Below are positions 26,903 to 36,637 of a stretch of 64,000 bases of DNA, piece by piece. Below the pieces are notes generated by a model. It made no database searches. It saw only the letters and a program-made list of their open reading frames with translations, and was not told the origin of the DNA. Position 1 is the first letter of the stretch. The number at the start of each line of letters is the position of its first letter. The position numbers were made by a program, and so were the translations under genes. Source of the stretch: Acidobacteriota bacterium (GTDB lineage Bacteria; Acidobacteriota; Terriglobia; Terriglobales; SCQP01); the NCBI GenBank assembly GCA_027459505.1, contig DAIDIE010000043.1, forward strand, positions 163,281 through 227,280, written 5' to 3'.

Positions 26903-28968
26903 GGCTACCGGAGACCGTCACCACTCAGCTCCCTGTCGCGGAACACCAGGTCACAACGCCGGGAGGCGGACGGCCGGTCGAATTTGACGACCAGGCTGCG
27001 CTGTCGATCGTCGTGCAGGACTTCCAGCGCGGATCGGAATACATCGCCGAACAGCAGTATTCGCTGCGCTGGCGCGAGAACGACCTGCTTTATCGGTCGC
27101 CGCGCGTGACGTCGGTTTTTGAGGGCACGACAGTGACTCGCGCGAACGTGAGCTGCTTCACCGTCGCCAAGCACGTCAACTCGATCGACCCCCAAATAGA
27201 GAGTGCCGTCTTCGGGTCCGAAGACCCTCCCTTTCTGTTGCGGCCGCGGCCAGACACCAGCGAGGAAGTGATCCGCGAGAAGACCGAGCTGATAGCCGCG
27301 TTTCTCGAAGAGATGGACGCCCAAACCGAGTTTGGACTTGGGCTTTTCAGCATGGAGCTCATGGGTACCGGCATCTGGAAGTGGGGCGACGAGACTGTCA
27401 CCAAGATAGAGAAGCGCTATAAGCGCAAAAATACCCAGGTGACCGCTCAGACGGCCAGCGGCGCGATCGAAGTACCCACAGAGGCCGACGACGAGTTCTC
27501 CGTGATCGAAAAGAAGGTCACACGTTGGCGCCCGTGGATCGAGCAGCGCGACGTCGAAGAGATCATTCCCGACCCGGGGCTGCTGAAACCCGATATCCGG
27601 AAAGCGAAGTGGATCTGCGACGTGATGTATCTGGACTACTACGAGCTCGAAGATCTGCGCGGCAATCCGGATTACACGTTGCCGCCGCCAGCCGAACTCA
27701 AAGCGCTGTTTTTTCCTCCGGAAGAGGATGCGCCGGCGCCCAACTCGACCGAGTCTTCGACTACGCAACGCGGACTGCTGCAGACGGCCGCGCCACGCAA
27801 TGAAGAGGCATCGTCGGATCCCCTGCGGCGGAAGCTGCAGGTCATCGAGCGGACGGATTGCGACCGCGTGATGGCGGTGCTTGACCAAAAGCTGGTCATC
27901 CGCAACGGCGAAAACAAGTTCCACCGGATCAACTACTACTCAAGTAACTGGTGGAATGTGCGGCGCAGCTTCTGGGGTCTTGGCATCGGCCACCTGATCG
28001 GCCAGGACCAGCGCGTGGACCAGGGAGTAAAGAACTCGGCGCTCGACATGCTCAGCTTTGGGGTCAACCCGTCGTACTTGCGCTCGCGCGGCGCCAACGC
28101 ACCGACGCAGCAGATCCGAGAGCGGCTGGGCGGCATCATCGACGTTGACGGGGACCCGAAAGCCGCCTTCGCGCTCAAGCCGATGCCCGAGGTGCCATCC
28201 GCGGCTTTCGCAGTACTGCAGCAATCGAGCGCGCAGGAAGAGAGCACGACCGGAGCGAATGAGCTTTTAGTGCAGGGGTCGCTGCCGGCAGTGGGGCGCA
28301 CCTCTATGGGCCGCACGGCGACCGGCGCCGCCGGGCTGCAAGGCGCATCGGCGTCGCGGCTGCAGGGACCGCTGGACCGCTTTTTGCGACAGGTGTACGT
28401 GCCGTGGCTTTACACGCTCGATGAACTAATCCGGGAGTTTTGCCCGGTGGCACAGATCCGCGACGTCCTCGGCGACGCCATGGGCCAAAGCTATCAGGTC
28501 GACATGGTGCGCTACCTCAACTCGCGCACCAAGTTCGAAGCGCTTGCGGGCACCAAGCTCGCCGCCAAACGCATGATGGCCCAGAGTCTGCCGCTCATGA
28601 TTCAAGTGTTCGATAATCCCGCGCTGGTACAGCAGCTCAACGAGCTGTGCGGGGAATACGTGGACGTGGGCGAGCTCTTCCAGATGTTTATGGAGGTTAG
28701 CGACTGGAAGAACCGCAAGGACGTCATCAAGAAGCTGACACCGGAGATGATGGAGCGGCTGAATCAGAAGCTGAGCGGCCCGGGCCAGAAGGTGCAGGCG
28801 GCGCAGGCCATGCAAAACCAACGCTTCCAGCAGACCCAGGACCTGGAGGACCAGCGCACTATGAACCGCGCCGGATCGCGGGTGCTGGTTGAAGCCCTCA
28901 TGGAGGCGATGCGCAACCAGGCGATTACGGGGGAGCCTGGCGGCCCCGGGTTTGGAGGTGGCCAGTGA
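26899..28968 (+). CDS. Portal protein (TTG start)
   Basis: A 689-residue portal of the short-tailed phage type. Portals form the dodecameric ring at the capsid vertex through which DNA passes and to which the neck attaches. Supporting segments: VAKHVNSIDPQIESAVFG near the N-terminus, LFSMELMGTGIWKWGDE, the crown region SFWGLGIGHLIGQDQRVDQG with NSALDMLSFGVNP, and a Gln/Gly-rich tail. The TTG start overlaps the preceding stop (TTGA). Position directly after terL supports the call. Confidence 0.82.
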   Translation: MRLPETVTTQLPVAEHQVTTPGGGRPVEFDDQAALSIVVQDFQRGSEYIAEQQYSLRWRENDLLYRSPRVTSVFEGTTVTRANVSCFTVAKHVNSIDPQIESAVFGSEDPPFLLRPRPDTSEEVIREKTELIAAFLEEMDAQTEFGLGLFSMELMGTGIWKWGDETVTKIEKRYKRKNTQVTAQTASGAIEVPTEADDEFSVIEKKVTRWRPWIEQRDVEEIIPDPGLLKPDIRKAKWICDVMYLDYYELEDLRGNPDYTLPPPAELKALFFPPEEDAPAPNSTESSTTQRGLLQTAAPRNEEASSDPLRRKLQVIERTDCDRVMAVLDQKLVIRNGENKFHRINYYSSNWWNVRRSFWGLGIGHLIGQDQRVDQGVKNSALDMLSFGVNPSYLRSRGANAPTQQIRERLGGIIDVDGDPKAAFALKPMPEVPSAAFAVLQQSSAQEESTTGANELLVQGSLPAVGRTSMGRTATGAAGLQGASASRLQGPLDRFLRQVYVPWLYTLDELIREFCPVAQIRDVLGDAMGQSYQVDMVRYLNSRTKFEALAGTKLAAKRMMAQSLPLMIQVFDNPALVQQLNELCGEYVDVGELFQMFMEVSDWKNRKDVIKKLTPEMMERLNQKLSGPGQKVQAAQAMQNQRFQQTQDLEDQRTMNRAGSRVLVEALMEAMRNQAITGEPGGPGFGGGQ

Positions 28969-29282
28969 ACCGGAAAGGCGAGCTGAGCCACGAGGAATGG
29001 CTGCAGTTGCGCAGCTTGCAGGCGGTGGCCGGCTACCAGGTGCTGCTGGCGATCATGGAGCGCGAAGTGCAAAACGCCGAGCGCGACCTGGTCGAGGCCG
29101 ATCCGCTCGAAAAAGAGCTTGTGCTTGAATGCCACCGGCGCGCCCGGCACGTGCGCGAATACGTGGAACGGCTCAAGACCATTGTCAGCTTCGAGCTGGC
29201 CGAAGGAATGGAGCGGGGCACGCTCGCCGCGCCCAGCGGCATGGAAGACGAGCTGGCGGCAGTGCCACGCTGGCCAGAATAA
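28965..29282 (+). CDS. Small helical phage protein
   Basis: 105 residues, GTG start overlapping the portal stop (GTGA). Almost entirely helical (WLQLRSLQAVAGYQVLLAIM, RARHVREYVERLKTIVSFEL). Located between portal and scaffold-like genes; a head-assembly role is inferred. Confidence 0.6.
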   Translation: MNRKGELSHEEWLQLRSLQAVAGYQVLLAIMEREVQNAERDLVEADPLEKELVLECHRRARHVREYVERLKTIVSFELAEGMERGTLAAPSGMEDELAAVPRWPE

Positions 29283-29305
29283 TCCGCGGATTGCGGGAGG
29301 GCATA

Positions 29306-30142
29306 TTGAACCAAGAGACTGTGACCGTCGAAAAGATCATCGACATCGGCGATGGCTCCGGCGCGCAACGTTTTGTTGGGACGGGCGAAACCGAAACTGA
29401 CGCGCTACGCGACCTGGCCGACAAGATGGCCACCGCGCAGGAACACGCCACGCGCAAGATCCGCGCGCAAGCGCTGCAGATCAAGACGGGCAAGGCGCCG
29501 GAGGGCGTGGACCCTGACACGCCAGCACCGACTTACGCCGCGCGCGAGCTGACTGCGGAAGAGCAGTTACAGCTCGCTACCGACATCGGGAATCCCGCGA
29601 CATTCGGGACCGCGCTGGACCAGGCGATCGAGGCGCGTACCGGCCTGAAGCCGGCGCAGATCGGGCAACTCGCGACACAGCTCGAACAAGAGCGGCGACA
29701 GAGGGCGGCCGCCCAGGAGTGCGAGCAATGGATTGGGGCGCACCCCGACTACCACGTCTGCGGTGAGAACGGTCAACGGCTCGCACGCTACCTGGAGCTG
29801 CACGGCATGGCCGTCACCGCGCGCAACCTGGACTCTGCGTTTGCCGAGCTGTCGGCCGAGGGGCTGCTGATCGCCGCTCCGGCCACCGGAAACGAGACCG
29901 AGCCGGCCGCCGAAGAGGCCGTCCCAACGCCGACGGAAGCGCCCGTCGAACGGCCACGCGCAACACCTGCGGCGAGCTCCCTGCGCCGGGGCAACGGCAG
30001 TGCGCAGCCCGCGCCGCCCCCGACCAAGGCGACCAAGTACACACGCGCGCAGATCGACGCAATGCCATCCGCGGAATACAAGCAACGGCTGCAGGAGCGG
30101 TCGTTTCGCGAAGAGGTCGAGCGACTCTACAGCGCGCGATAA
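29306..30142 (+). CDS. Probable scaffolding protein (TTG start)
   Basis: 278 residues from TTG 29306, which has GGGAGG 6 nt upstream; the frame runs further back but overlaps the preceding gene. It is rich in Ala, Glu and Gln, with a central coiled coil (TQLEQERRQRAAAQECEQWI) and a basic C-terminal region ending FREEVERLYSAR, the arrangement of phage scaffolds whose C-terminus contacts coat protein. It sits directly before the major capsid gene, the expected scaffold position. Confidence 0.65.
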   Translation: MNQETVTVEKIIDIGDGSGAQRFVGTGETETDALRDLADKMATAQEHATRKIRAQALQIKTGKAPEGVDPDTPAPTYAARELTAEEQLQLATDIGNPATFGTALDQAIEARTGLKPAQIGQLATQLEQERRQRAAAQECEQWIGAHPDYHVCGENGQRLARYLELHGMAVTARNLDSAFAELSAEGLLIAAPATGNETEPAAEEAVPTPTEAPVERPRATPAASSLRRGNGSAQPAPPPTKATKYTRAQIDAMPSAEYKQRLQERSFREEVERLYSAR

Positions 30143-30356
30143 CGTTGACATTTTGTCAGTTTCCCCTGGCGCCCGGATTGGACGCCGCGGGGCTTGGGAG
30201 CGGACCGCCGCAGCCCACACCGCAGCGCCGGCGGCGCGGCTAAGGGCTGGGCGGATCCGCTCTCGCTTTTCGCTAGCGGCCGCTCAGGCCGCTTTGTTCG
30301 CACATTTCATCCCGCCGCGGCGGGACTTCCCCTTCTGGGGTTAGGGAGCACTTTTT
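30143..30356. promoter_or_regulatory. Leader of the major capsid gene
   Basis: TGACA-TTT-TGTCA (30146-30158) is a 13-bp palindrome overlapping a perfect -35 hexamer TTGACA (30145-30150), but no good -10 follows at 17 bp. The rest is GC-rich with several short hairpins. GGGAG precedes the capsid start. A dedicated capsid promoter or processed leader is possible. Confidence 0.4.
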
Positions 30357-31370
30357 ATGGGCCCATTGCAAGCATCGATGACTACGGCGAACCTGCCGCA
30401 GAGCACGGTGATTTCGTACGATAAAACGTTCATCGAGAACCTGAAGCCGAACACGCCGTTCGTCCGTTGCACGGCGCGGCGCCCGCTCGACCTCAACAGC
30501 GGCAACCAATTGCGGTTGCACATGTACAACCCGCTCGGCGGCAACACCGCGCAGGTGTCGGAAGGCGTTGTCGGCGCTCCGATCTATGTGTCCGTCGCGT
30601 TCACGACCGCGACGATCGGGCAGTTCGCTGATTATGTGAACGTCAGCGATCTCGCGATCGACACGTCCATCGATCCCGTGCTCGAAAACATCCGCAAGGA
30701 AATGTCCAACCGCCTGGCAATCACGCTGAGCACCCTGGTGCGCAACACGGCGGACAGCGCTTCGTCGGTCGATAGCTCCGTCTCGGCACTGAGCAAGACC
30801 GGCACGGCGACGCTCGGACGCAGCGACATCACGTCGAGCGTGAGCCACCTGCTTGGCCGGAACGTGATGCCGTTCAACACGGCGGAAGGCCGCATGGTGG
30901 GCGTGATCCACCCCTTCAACGTGGGGGATGCGCTCAACGACAGTTCCAACAACAGCATCACCGACATTTTGAAGCGCAATCCCAAAGGTGTTGAGCTGCT
31001 GCAGGAGCTGCCGGGGTTGGACGAAGTGCCCGCGTTGGAGTGGGGAGGCGTGACCTTCTTCCCGTCGACCCTGGTGACGCAGACCAGCGACTATCAGTCG
31101 ACCGGCAAGACCGCGTATCGCACTTACGTTTTCGGGGAGAACGGAGTCATCTCCATCAGCCTCGGCGACGTGAACGGCGCGACCGGGCCGGCCGACGGCG
31201 ACCGCAAGAACCTGCGCCTCTGGCTGCAGAGGTTCGAAGGGCCATCGCGCAGTGATCCCAGCCGCATGATCGGCGGCGTCACGTCGTACAACGTGCGCTT
31301 CACGTCGACGCTGCCGCCAGACACGGTGATGCGAATCGCCTACATCGACGCGGTGTCGAACATCAGCTAG
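30357..31370 (+). CDS. Major capsid protein, N4-gp56 type
   Basis: 337 residues that resemble the N4 gp56 family of HK97-fold coat proteins. Features are the N-terminal arm with VISYDKTFIENLKPNTPFVR, the SGNQLRLHMYNPLGGNT loop, IGQFADYVNVSDLA, IHPFNVGDALNDSS and the C-terminal DTVMRIAYIDAVS. It forms the icosahedral shell. A good Shine-Dalgarno (TAGGGAGC) and a separate leader fit high expression. Family assignment is by motif memory, not by a search. Confidence 0.8.
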   Translation: MGPLQASMTTANLPQSTVISYDKTFIENLKPNTPFVRCTARRPLDLNSGNQLRLHMYNPLGGNTAQVSEGVVGAPIYVSVAFTTATIGQFADYVNVSDLAIDTSIDPVLENIRKEMSNRLAITLSTLVRNTADSASSVDSSVSALSKTGTATLGRSDITSSVSHLLGRNVMPFNTAEGRMVGVIHPFNVGDALNDSSNNSITDILKRNPKGVELLQELPGLDEVPALEWGGVTFFPSTLVTQTSDYQSTGKTAYRTYVFGENGVISISLGDVNGATGPADGDRKNLRLWLQRFEGPSRSDPSRMIGGVTSYNVRFTSTLPPDTVMRIAYIDAVSNIS

Positions 31371-31466
31371 GCATTTGCCTGATAAACCTTTTGCGCCTGC
31401 GCGCCGGCCGCGCCGCCCCTGTCTTCTGACACGCGACGCAGCCGGCCGCGCCGGCGAGGAGACCCT

Positions 31467-31994
31467 ATGTCGGAACCCAAACCGGAAACCAGCCTTGACC
31501 GCGAGGCGCGCGAGCTCGACCTTGAGCTTAAGCGCTTGACCGTCGAGGACTTACGCGTCCGCCTGGCCTCGGACGCGGCAATGCGCGAGGACCGGCGGCG
31601 TATCGCCGAACAACGCGAGCGCAGCGCGGAGAGCGAACGTCGGACGCAACGGCAGCGCCAAACCGTGTGTCCGCACCGCAAGGGCGGCAAAGACCTTGAA
31701 GGCCTGGAACGGGGCAACGACGCCAACGCCAGCGTTCTGAAGCACACTTACCCGACGGGCGCGGTGCATGTGCTCTGCACGCGCTGCCTCAAGGATTGGG
31801 GCCCAGCCTGCTGCGGCAAGCCGAAGAAGGTACGCGGAACGGACCGCTGCCAGACGTGCGGGAAGGCGTACCGCGAGCAGACGCCGGGCTACCGCGAGGC
31901 TCTCGCGATGGCCACCGACAACGAACCCAGCGGCGCCGGCGTCTTCCAGTTCTCCAGCGCTCCCCCTCCAGGCTGGGAAGCCGAGCAGCAATAG
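31467..31994 (+). CDS. Cys-rich phage protein with N-terminal coiled coil
   Basis: 175 residues. Residues 1-65 are a charged coiled coil (REARELDLELKRLTVEDLRVRL). The middle and C-terminus carry CPH, CTRC, CCGK and CQTC, a probable zinc-binding fold. GAGGAG precedes the start. It lies between capsid and neck genes; function unknown. Confidence 0.6.
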   Translation: MSEPKPETSLDREARELDLELKRLTVEDLRVRLASDAAMREDRRRIAEQRERSAESERRTQRQRQTVCPHRKGGKDLEGLERGNDANASVLKHTYPTGAVHVLCTRCLKDWGPACCGKPKKVRGTDRCQTCGKAYREQTPGYREALAMATDNEPSGAGVFQFSSAPPPGWEAEQQ

Positions 31995-31997
31995 CCG

Positions 31998-32699
31998 ATG
32001 ACAACGATCACGGTGCAGCAAAGCCTGAACTGGGCCCAGCCGTTCATTCGGAACGCGCCCATGGCGATCAGCGGATCGGAACCGGCGCTGACGTCCGCCA
32101 ACATCATCCTGCAGACGATGCTACGGCCGCCTTTCGCGTGGCCATGGAACCGCGCGACCGCTCAGGCAAACCTCGCGGCTGGAAACCAGGACCTGGTGAT
32201 CGACCTGGCGGACTTCGGGCATTTGGAGAAATGCTCGGTGACGGACCCGAATGGCAACACGCGCGAGATCGAGATCCGCAACGTGATTGGGGCGGGCAGC
32301 GAGCAGGCCCGGCCGAAGGCGGTTGCCACCCAGGCCAACGACGGCGCCGGGAACATCACGTTCCGGTTTCTGCCCGCGCCTGATGCCGGCTACCAAGCGA
32401 CCCTGACCTATCAGAAGCGGCAGGCGCTTCTTACCGCGCTGGGCTCCTCCTGGGCACCCGTGCCGGACGAGCTCAGCCACATCTACAACCAAGGGCTGCT
32501 GGGCTTCGCCCTGCTCCTCGAAGACGACGTGCGCGCGCAGTACTTTCTGCAGCGGTTCGCGCTTTCGCTGGTGAGCGAGAGCGAGGGCCTCGACGAAACA
32601 CAGAAGAATCTTTTCCTCGGCCACTGGCTGCAGCTTGCGCGCGAGCAGCAGGCGACGCAGCTCCGCACACAGGCCGGCGCGGCCGGCCGGAACACTTAG
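31998..32699 (+). CDS. Putative neck/head-completion protein 1
   Basis: 233 residues. The N-terminal segment NIILQTMLRPPFAWPWNR shares the PFxWxWNR motif with the product of 35278-36288, suggesting related neck or adaptor components. The C-terminal half is helical (YNQGLLGFALLLEDDVRAQYFLQRFALSLV). Position after the capsid gene fits a head-tail connector. The call rests on position and shared motif. Confidence 0.6.
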   Translation: MTTITVQQSLNWAQPFIRNAPMAISGSEPALTSANIILQTMLRPPFAWPWNRATAQANLAAGNQDLVIDLADFGHLEKCSVTDPNGNTREIEIRNVIGAGSEQARPKAVATQANDGAGNITFRFLPAPDAGYQATLTYQKRQALLTALGSSWAPVPDELSHIYNQGLLGFALLLEDDVRAQYFLQRFALSLVSESEGLDETQKNLFLGHWLQLAREQQATQLRTQAGAAGRNT

Positions 32700-32703
32700 A
32701 CCT

Positions 32704-35277
32704 ATGCTTATTCGACTTCGCGGAGCAGTGCTTTTCGCGCTGCTGCTTACGCTGTTTGTGCCGTGCGCGATAGCGCAGGGCGCGCGCTACGACAACGTCG
32801 TGTGGGGCTCAACCGCCATCAACGGTGTTACGCTGCCGCGGCTGGTGGGAGGCGCGACGATCACCGTTTGCGCGCCGAAGGCGAGCGGAGTGCCGTGCTC
32901 GCCGGTGGCGACCGTGTACAACGACATCGGCCTCAGCTCGGCGAAGACGAACCCGTTTCAGGCCGACAGCGCCGGCAACTTCGGGTTCTTCGCCTCGCCT
33001 GGCGCGTATTTAGTCTGCGAGTCGGGAAGCGGGCTGCAAGCGAGCTGCTCGACGGTGACGTTGGGAGCAGGCATTACGGGGACCGCGACCAACGTGCCGA
33101 CGCTGAGCTCGCAATCTGCCACGATAGGGGCGATTAACAGCATCGTCAACGCCGCCAGCTACCCGTCGATACAGGCGGCAATCAACAGTTGCGCCGCCCC
33201 CGGTTGCAGAGTATTCGTCCCGTCCGGGACGTACACGCTCACCAGCGCCCTCAGCTCGCCAAGCACCGTCCCCGTAGACCTGGAATGCGCTTCGAAGACG
33301 AGTACGGTTCTCCATTGGACCTCCCTAGCTGGCAGCTGGGCGATCAACGTGCTACCAGGTGGATCGTCGATCCAGCACTGCACGCTGGAGGGCCCGGGGG
33401 AAGCGTCGAACGTCGGCGCGCTAAACAGCGGTTACGACCCATGGGCGCCATCGACCTACTACTCAGCCGGTGACCAAGTTGTGCCCACGTTCACGGGCGG
33501 CCAAGAGGCCGGCCTGTACTTCCTAGCTACTGCCGGTGGCACAAGCGCCGGCTCAGAGCCAACGTGGTGTCATGACGCTGGGTGCACCCTGACAGACGGC
33601 GGCGTTACCTGGACTGCTTACACCACCAAGCTTTTGATCGCTGACAACGTTTTTACGGGTTGGGGGGGCGCGAGCGGCGGCCAGGTGATCAACACCGGGG
33701 GATACAACTTCGGGTGGGTGATCAGCGGGAACGAGTTTCGCGAAGATGGGAACGAGGGAGTGTACTCCGGAAGCGACTCCCAGCGGATGCTAGTTGTCGG
33801 AAACACGTTCTCCGCCATAGGCTCGAACGCGATCGACTTCGGCGGTGGCAGCAACAACGTCGCTGCCAACAATACCATCGTCGATGCTGGCGCGAACGGC
33901 TCGTTCGGCGTGGACACTGACGGTATACAGATGGCGGCGATTCCCGGCTACTCATCCAGCGGCAACGTCGCCACCAGCAACTATATTGCCGGGTCGGGAC
34001 AGTCTGGGGTCAGGGTCCGCGCGATCACCTCCTTGGGGGTTGACTACACAAGCAGCCGCGACCAGGTGACCGGCAACACCATTGTAAGTCCACAGGATGA
34101 CTGTATCTTGCTGGACACATCTGCGCTCACCATCGGCGGCACGGCTATCTCGAAGACCGACATCGCGGGGAACCGATGCATCAGCCCCGGAAGGTACGGG
34201 ATATACATCCCCACGACCGAGTCCAATGATACCGCCGACACCACCATCAGTGGCAACACGGTCGAAGGGGTTTCTTCCTCCTACGCCGATATCTTCGTAG
34301 GGAATCAGGCCTCTGACACTATCATCAGTTCAAACCACCTGCTATCGTCCGCTCCGGCCGATAACGTCATCGACAGCGGGATCAATACGATCTCGGTCGC
34401 AAACTTCCAGCAGAATGGGACTGTGCTCACGAGGCTACCAGGAGACCTCGTCATCGGCAATGTATTTCAGCCGCAATTCAAGTTCGACGACGGGTCTGGC
34501 GACCAGACGGCGCTCGGTGGAATGGTTATTTGCGGCTCTGCAAACCAGTTCGGCGTTCAGCCGCCCGGAGGGCAGGCTCTGTGCGTAGATGGCTCCGGAG
34601 GGGGCGCCCTGATGACGAACCTGAACACGGCGAACTCTTCTGCTAACTACATGGGCGGCCCGTGGGGGTCCAAAGGGAGCTGCTGGAACGGCAGCAGTGC
34701 CGTTTCCTGCCAGTTCGTGCTCGCAACAACCCTGGGTTCCGGGAGCAATCCTTCGATCACCGTGACGCCTTCGGCGACGACCGGGCTGGGGACGCGCACG
34801 TGGGATCTATCACAATGGGACGTCCTCAAGCTCGCAACCTCGGTGGTGAATGCAAGTGGCCAGACCGTCAGTAGTTCAGCCAGCGCAGCGAGCAACACTG
34901 TGCAGCCGCTCGCTGGGGCGACCCCTCATGAGTGGGTAACTTACGCCGACAGTGCTGGGGTGCAGCATCTGTCGCAGCCTCTGACGTCCGATCTCGGCGC
35001 GGCGTCACAGACGACCATCACCGGAACGTCAGCTGGCTCAGCTGTATGTTCGGAGCCATTCTTGTCTAGCGCCTATAGAAAGGTGCTGTGCTACCTGAAC
35101 GGGTACGAGAACTCGTCGGCTACGGCGCAGACCTACACGTTCCCAGTAGCTTTTAGCAATGCCGGCTATCTCGCGCATGACGATTCGGGCGGTTCGACGA
35201 CCAGCGCGACGACACTGACGCTGCCGGCATCGATGGCATCGGCGAAGACCGGATGGGTGGTCGTCGAGGGCTACTAA
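32704..35277 (+). CDS. Tail spike / beta-helix protein with signal peptide
   Basis: 857 residues. The N-terminus MLIRLRGAVLFALLLTLFVP...AIAQ is a classic Sec signal, unusual for a virion protein. Next come a phage-appendage-like domain (GGATITVCAPKASGVPCSPVATVYNDIGLSS), then YPSIQAAINSCAAPGCRVFVPSGTYT (start of a pectate-lyase superfamily beta-helix), many parallel repeats (NVFTG, GNTFSAIGSNAIDFGG, SNNVAANNTIV) to about residue 560, and a C-terminal trimerisation-like region ending KTGWVVVEGY. Likely a receptor-binding or polysaccharide-degrading spike. A Trp-rich module at about residues 245-310 is shared with two downstream proteins. Confidence 0.75.
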   Translation: MLIRLRGAVLFALLLTLFVPCAIAQGARYDNVVWGSTAINGVTLPRLVGGATITVCAPKASGVPCSPVATVYNDIGLSSAKTNPFQADSAGNFGFFASPGAYLVCESGSGLQASCSTVTLGAGITGTATNVPTLSSQSATIGAINSIVNAASYPSIQAAINSCAAPGCRVFVPSGTYTLTSALSSPSTVPVDLECASKTSTVLHWTSLAGSWAINVLPGGSSIQHCTLEGPGEASNVGALNSGYDPWAPSTYYSAGDQVVPTFTGGQEAGLYFLATAGGTSAGSEPTWCHDAGCTLTDGGVTWTAYTTKLLIADNVFTGWGGASGGQVINTGGYNFGWVISGNEFREDGNEGVYSGSDSQRMLVVGNTFSAIGSNAIDFGGGSNNVAANNTIVDAGANGSFGVDTDGIQMAAIPGYSSSGNVATSNYIAGSGQSGVRVRAITSLGVDYTSSRDQVTGNTIVSPQDDCILLDTSALTIGGTAISKTDIAGNRCISPGRYGIYIPTTESNDTADTTISGNTVEGVSSSYADIFVGNQASDTIISSNHLLSSAPADNVIDSGINTISVANFQQNGTVLTRLPGDLVIGNVFQPQFKFDDGSGDQTALGGMVICGSANQFGVQPPGGQALCVDGSGGGALMTNLNTANSSANYMGGPWGSKGSCWNGSSAVSCQFVLATTLGSGSNPSITVTPSATTGLGTRTWDLSQWDVLKLATSVVNASGQTVSSSASAASNTVQPLAGATPHEWVTYADSAGVQHLSQPLTSDLGAASQTTITGTSAGSAVCSEPFLSSAYRKVLCYLNGYENSSATAQTYTFPVAFSNAGYLAHDDSGGSTTSATTLTLPASMASAKTGWVVVEGY

Positions 35278-36288
35278 ATGCCTATCGTCATCCTCTCCAA
35301 CTCGACGCCCACCGGGAACTCGACCACGACCTTGCAGGACGTGGTCGATTTCACGCGCATGTATCCGGAGCTGGAACCGCTGGTCGACGCTGCCGGGTTC
35401 TCGACGGAGAAGGCCACGCGCATTGGCACCAGGGTGATGGCCGCTCTGCTTGCGCAGCCGTTTGACTGGAAATGGAACCGGCTGATCTACGCTCCATTTC
35501 CGACCATCTCGCTGCAGCAGGACTACGCTGGGCAGGGAAGCTCCCTGGCCTGGATCAGCTCGGCTGCCGCGATCGACAGCAACAACACGGCCCCATCAAA
35601 GCCGGTCGCGCGGATCGAAGCAGTGCGCGAGCTGCCTCTGGTTTCGCTTTATGCGAGCCAGCGGCCGCAGGTATGCTGGCTGCCAAACGACCAGCTCGCT
35701 TATTCGACGTGGGCGCCCAACACCACATTCACCGATCCGCTGACCGTGCTGCAAAACCCGTCGAACCCGATTACCCAGATTGTCGACAGCAACGGAAACT
35801 ACCAGGTCGTGACCACCTACGGGACGACCGGCAGCGTCGCGCCGGCGTGGCCGGCGGCGGCAGCCACCGCCGGCACACAGACCACCGACGGCACGGTCGT
35901 CTGGACCGTGGTCGCGCCGAAGGGACGCGGGATCCGCCTTGGATGGCTACCGCCGCAATCCGCGCCGGTGTTCCAGATCAACGTGATCGGACAGGCGCGG
36001 CCGCCGGCGTTCACCTCACTATCGCAGACGCTCGATCCTATACCGGACGACGTCGCTCACCACTTTTTCGACGGCTTTAAAGCCTACTGCTGGGAGTTCA
36101 CCGACAATCCGCAGCGCTTTCGCGATGAGTACGCCTTGTGGGAGGCCTCGCTCAGCAAGGCCACGAGGACCGACGATCGCGAGCGCGACGCGGCAGCTTT
36201 CTATCCCGACCAGAGCGTGATGGAGCGCGGCGGCCCGATGACGTTTGACATCGGGCCGGCGTGGCCGTTCGCGCCGTTTACCGCCTAA
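35278..36288 (+). CDS. Putative neck/tail protein 2
   Basis: 336 residues; starts directly after the spike stop. Contains AALLAQPFDWKWNR (motif shared with neck protein 1) and one copy of the module IVDSNGNYQVVTTYGTTGSV...TTDGTVVWTV. The C-terminal segment DDVAHHFFDGFKAYCWEFTD is typical of proteins annotated as phage head-tail or tail-tube adaptor components. Probably part of the neck between portal and nozzle. Confidence 0.6.
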   Translation: MPIVILSNSTPTGNSTTTLQDVVDFTRMYPELEPLVDAAGFSTEKATRIGTRVMAALLAQPFDWKWNRLIYAPFPTISLQQDYAGQGSSLAWISSAAAIDSNNTAPSKPVARIEAVRELPLVSLYASQRPQVCWLPNDQLAYSTWAPNTTFTDPLTVLQNPSNPITQIVDSNGNYQVVTTYGTTGSVAPAWPAAAATAGTQTTDGTVVWTVVAPKGRGIRLGWLPPQSAPVFQINVIGQARPPAFTSLSQTLDPIPDDVAHHFFDGFKAYCWEFTDNPQRFRDEYALWEASLSKATRTDDRERDAAAFYPDQSVMERGGPMTFDIGPAWPFAPFTA

Positions 36289-36292
36289 AGCC

Positions 36293-36637
36293 ATGTCAAA
36301 AAAACGGCAGGAATCGCTGGCCGAACTGGTCGACCGTGGCGGTCGCCTCAGCGAGCAAAAGCGGCTCGCCGAAAACGCCCTCAAGCCGATTACGGACGCG
36401 CTGCGCAAGCGCGTCGGAAAAGGGAAGTCTGCGGAGGGGCTGCGCTACAGCGTCTCCATCGAGGCGGGCGCGCCCGAATACGATTCGCTCGACTACCGCG
36501 CCGCGCTAATCGGCGCGCTCGGCGAGGAGACCGTGGCCACCATGGAGCGGACCTACGCGAAGAAGGTGATCGGACAGAAGACCGACCGGTGCAAGTTCCA
36601 GTCGCGCACCAAGGAGACCGGCAAGACGAATGCCTAG
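36293..36637 (+). CDS. Small phage protein, unknown
   Basis: 114 residues from ATG 36293 (MSKKRQESLAELVDRGGRLSEQK), mostly charged helix followed by a compact region (EYDSLDYRAALIGALGEETVATME). The 3' end overlaps the next gene by 8 nt. No family recognised. Confidence 0.6.
   Translation: MSKKRQESLAELVDRGGRLSEQKRLAENALKPITDALRKRVGKGKSAEGLRYSVSIEAGAPEYDSLDYRAALIGALGEETVATMERTYAKKVIGQKTDRCKFQSRTKETGKTNA

Noticed and set aside
30145..30173. Full sigma-70 promoter before the capsid gene
   Set aside because: The -35 TTGACA is perfect, but the position of the -10 reads GGCGCC; only a palindrome is claimed.
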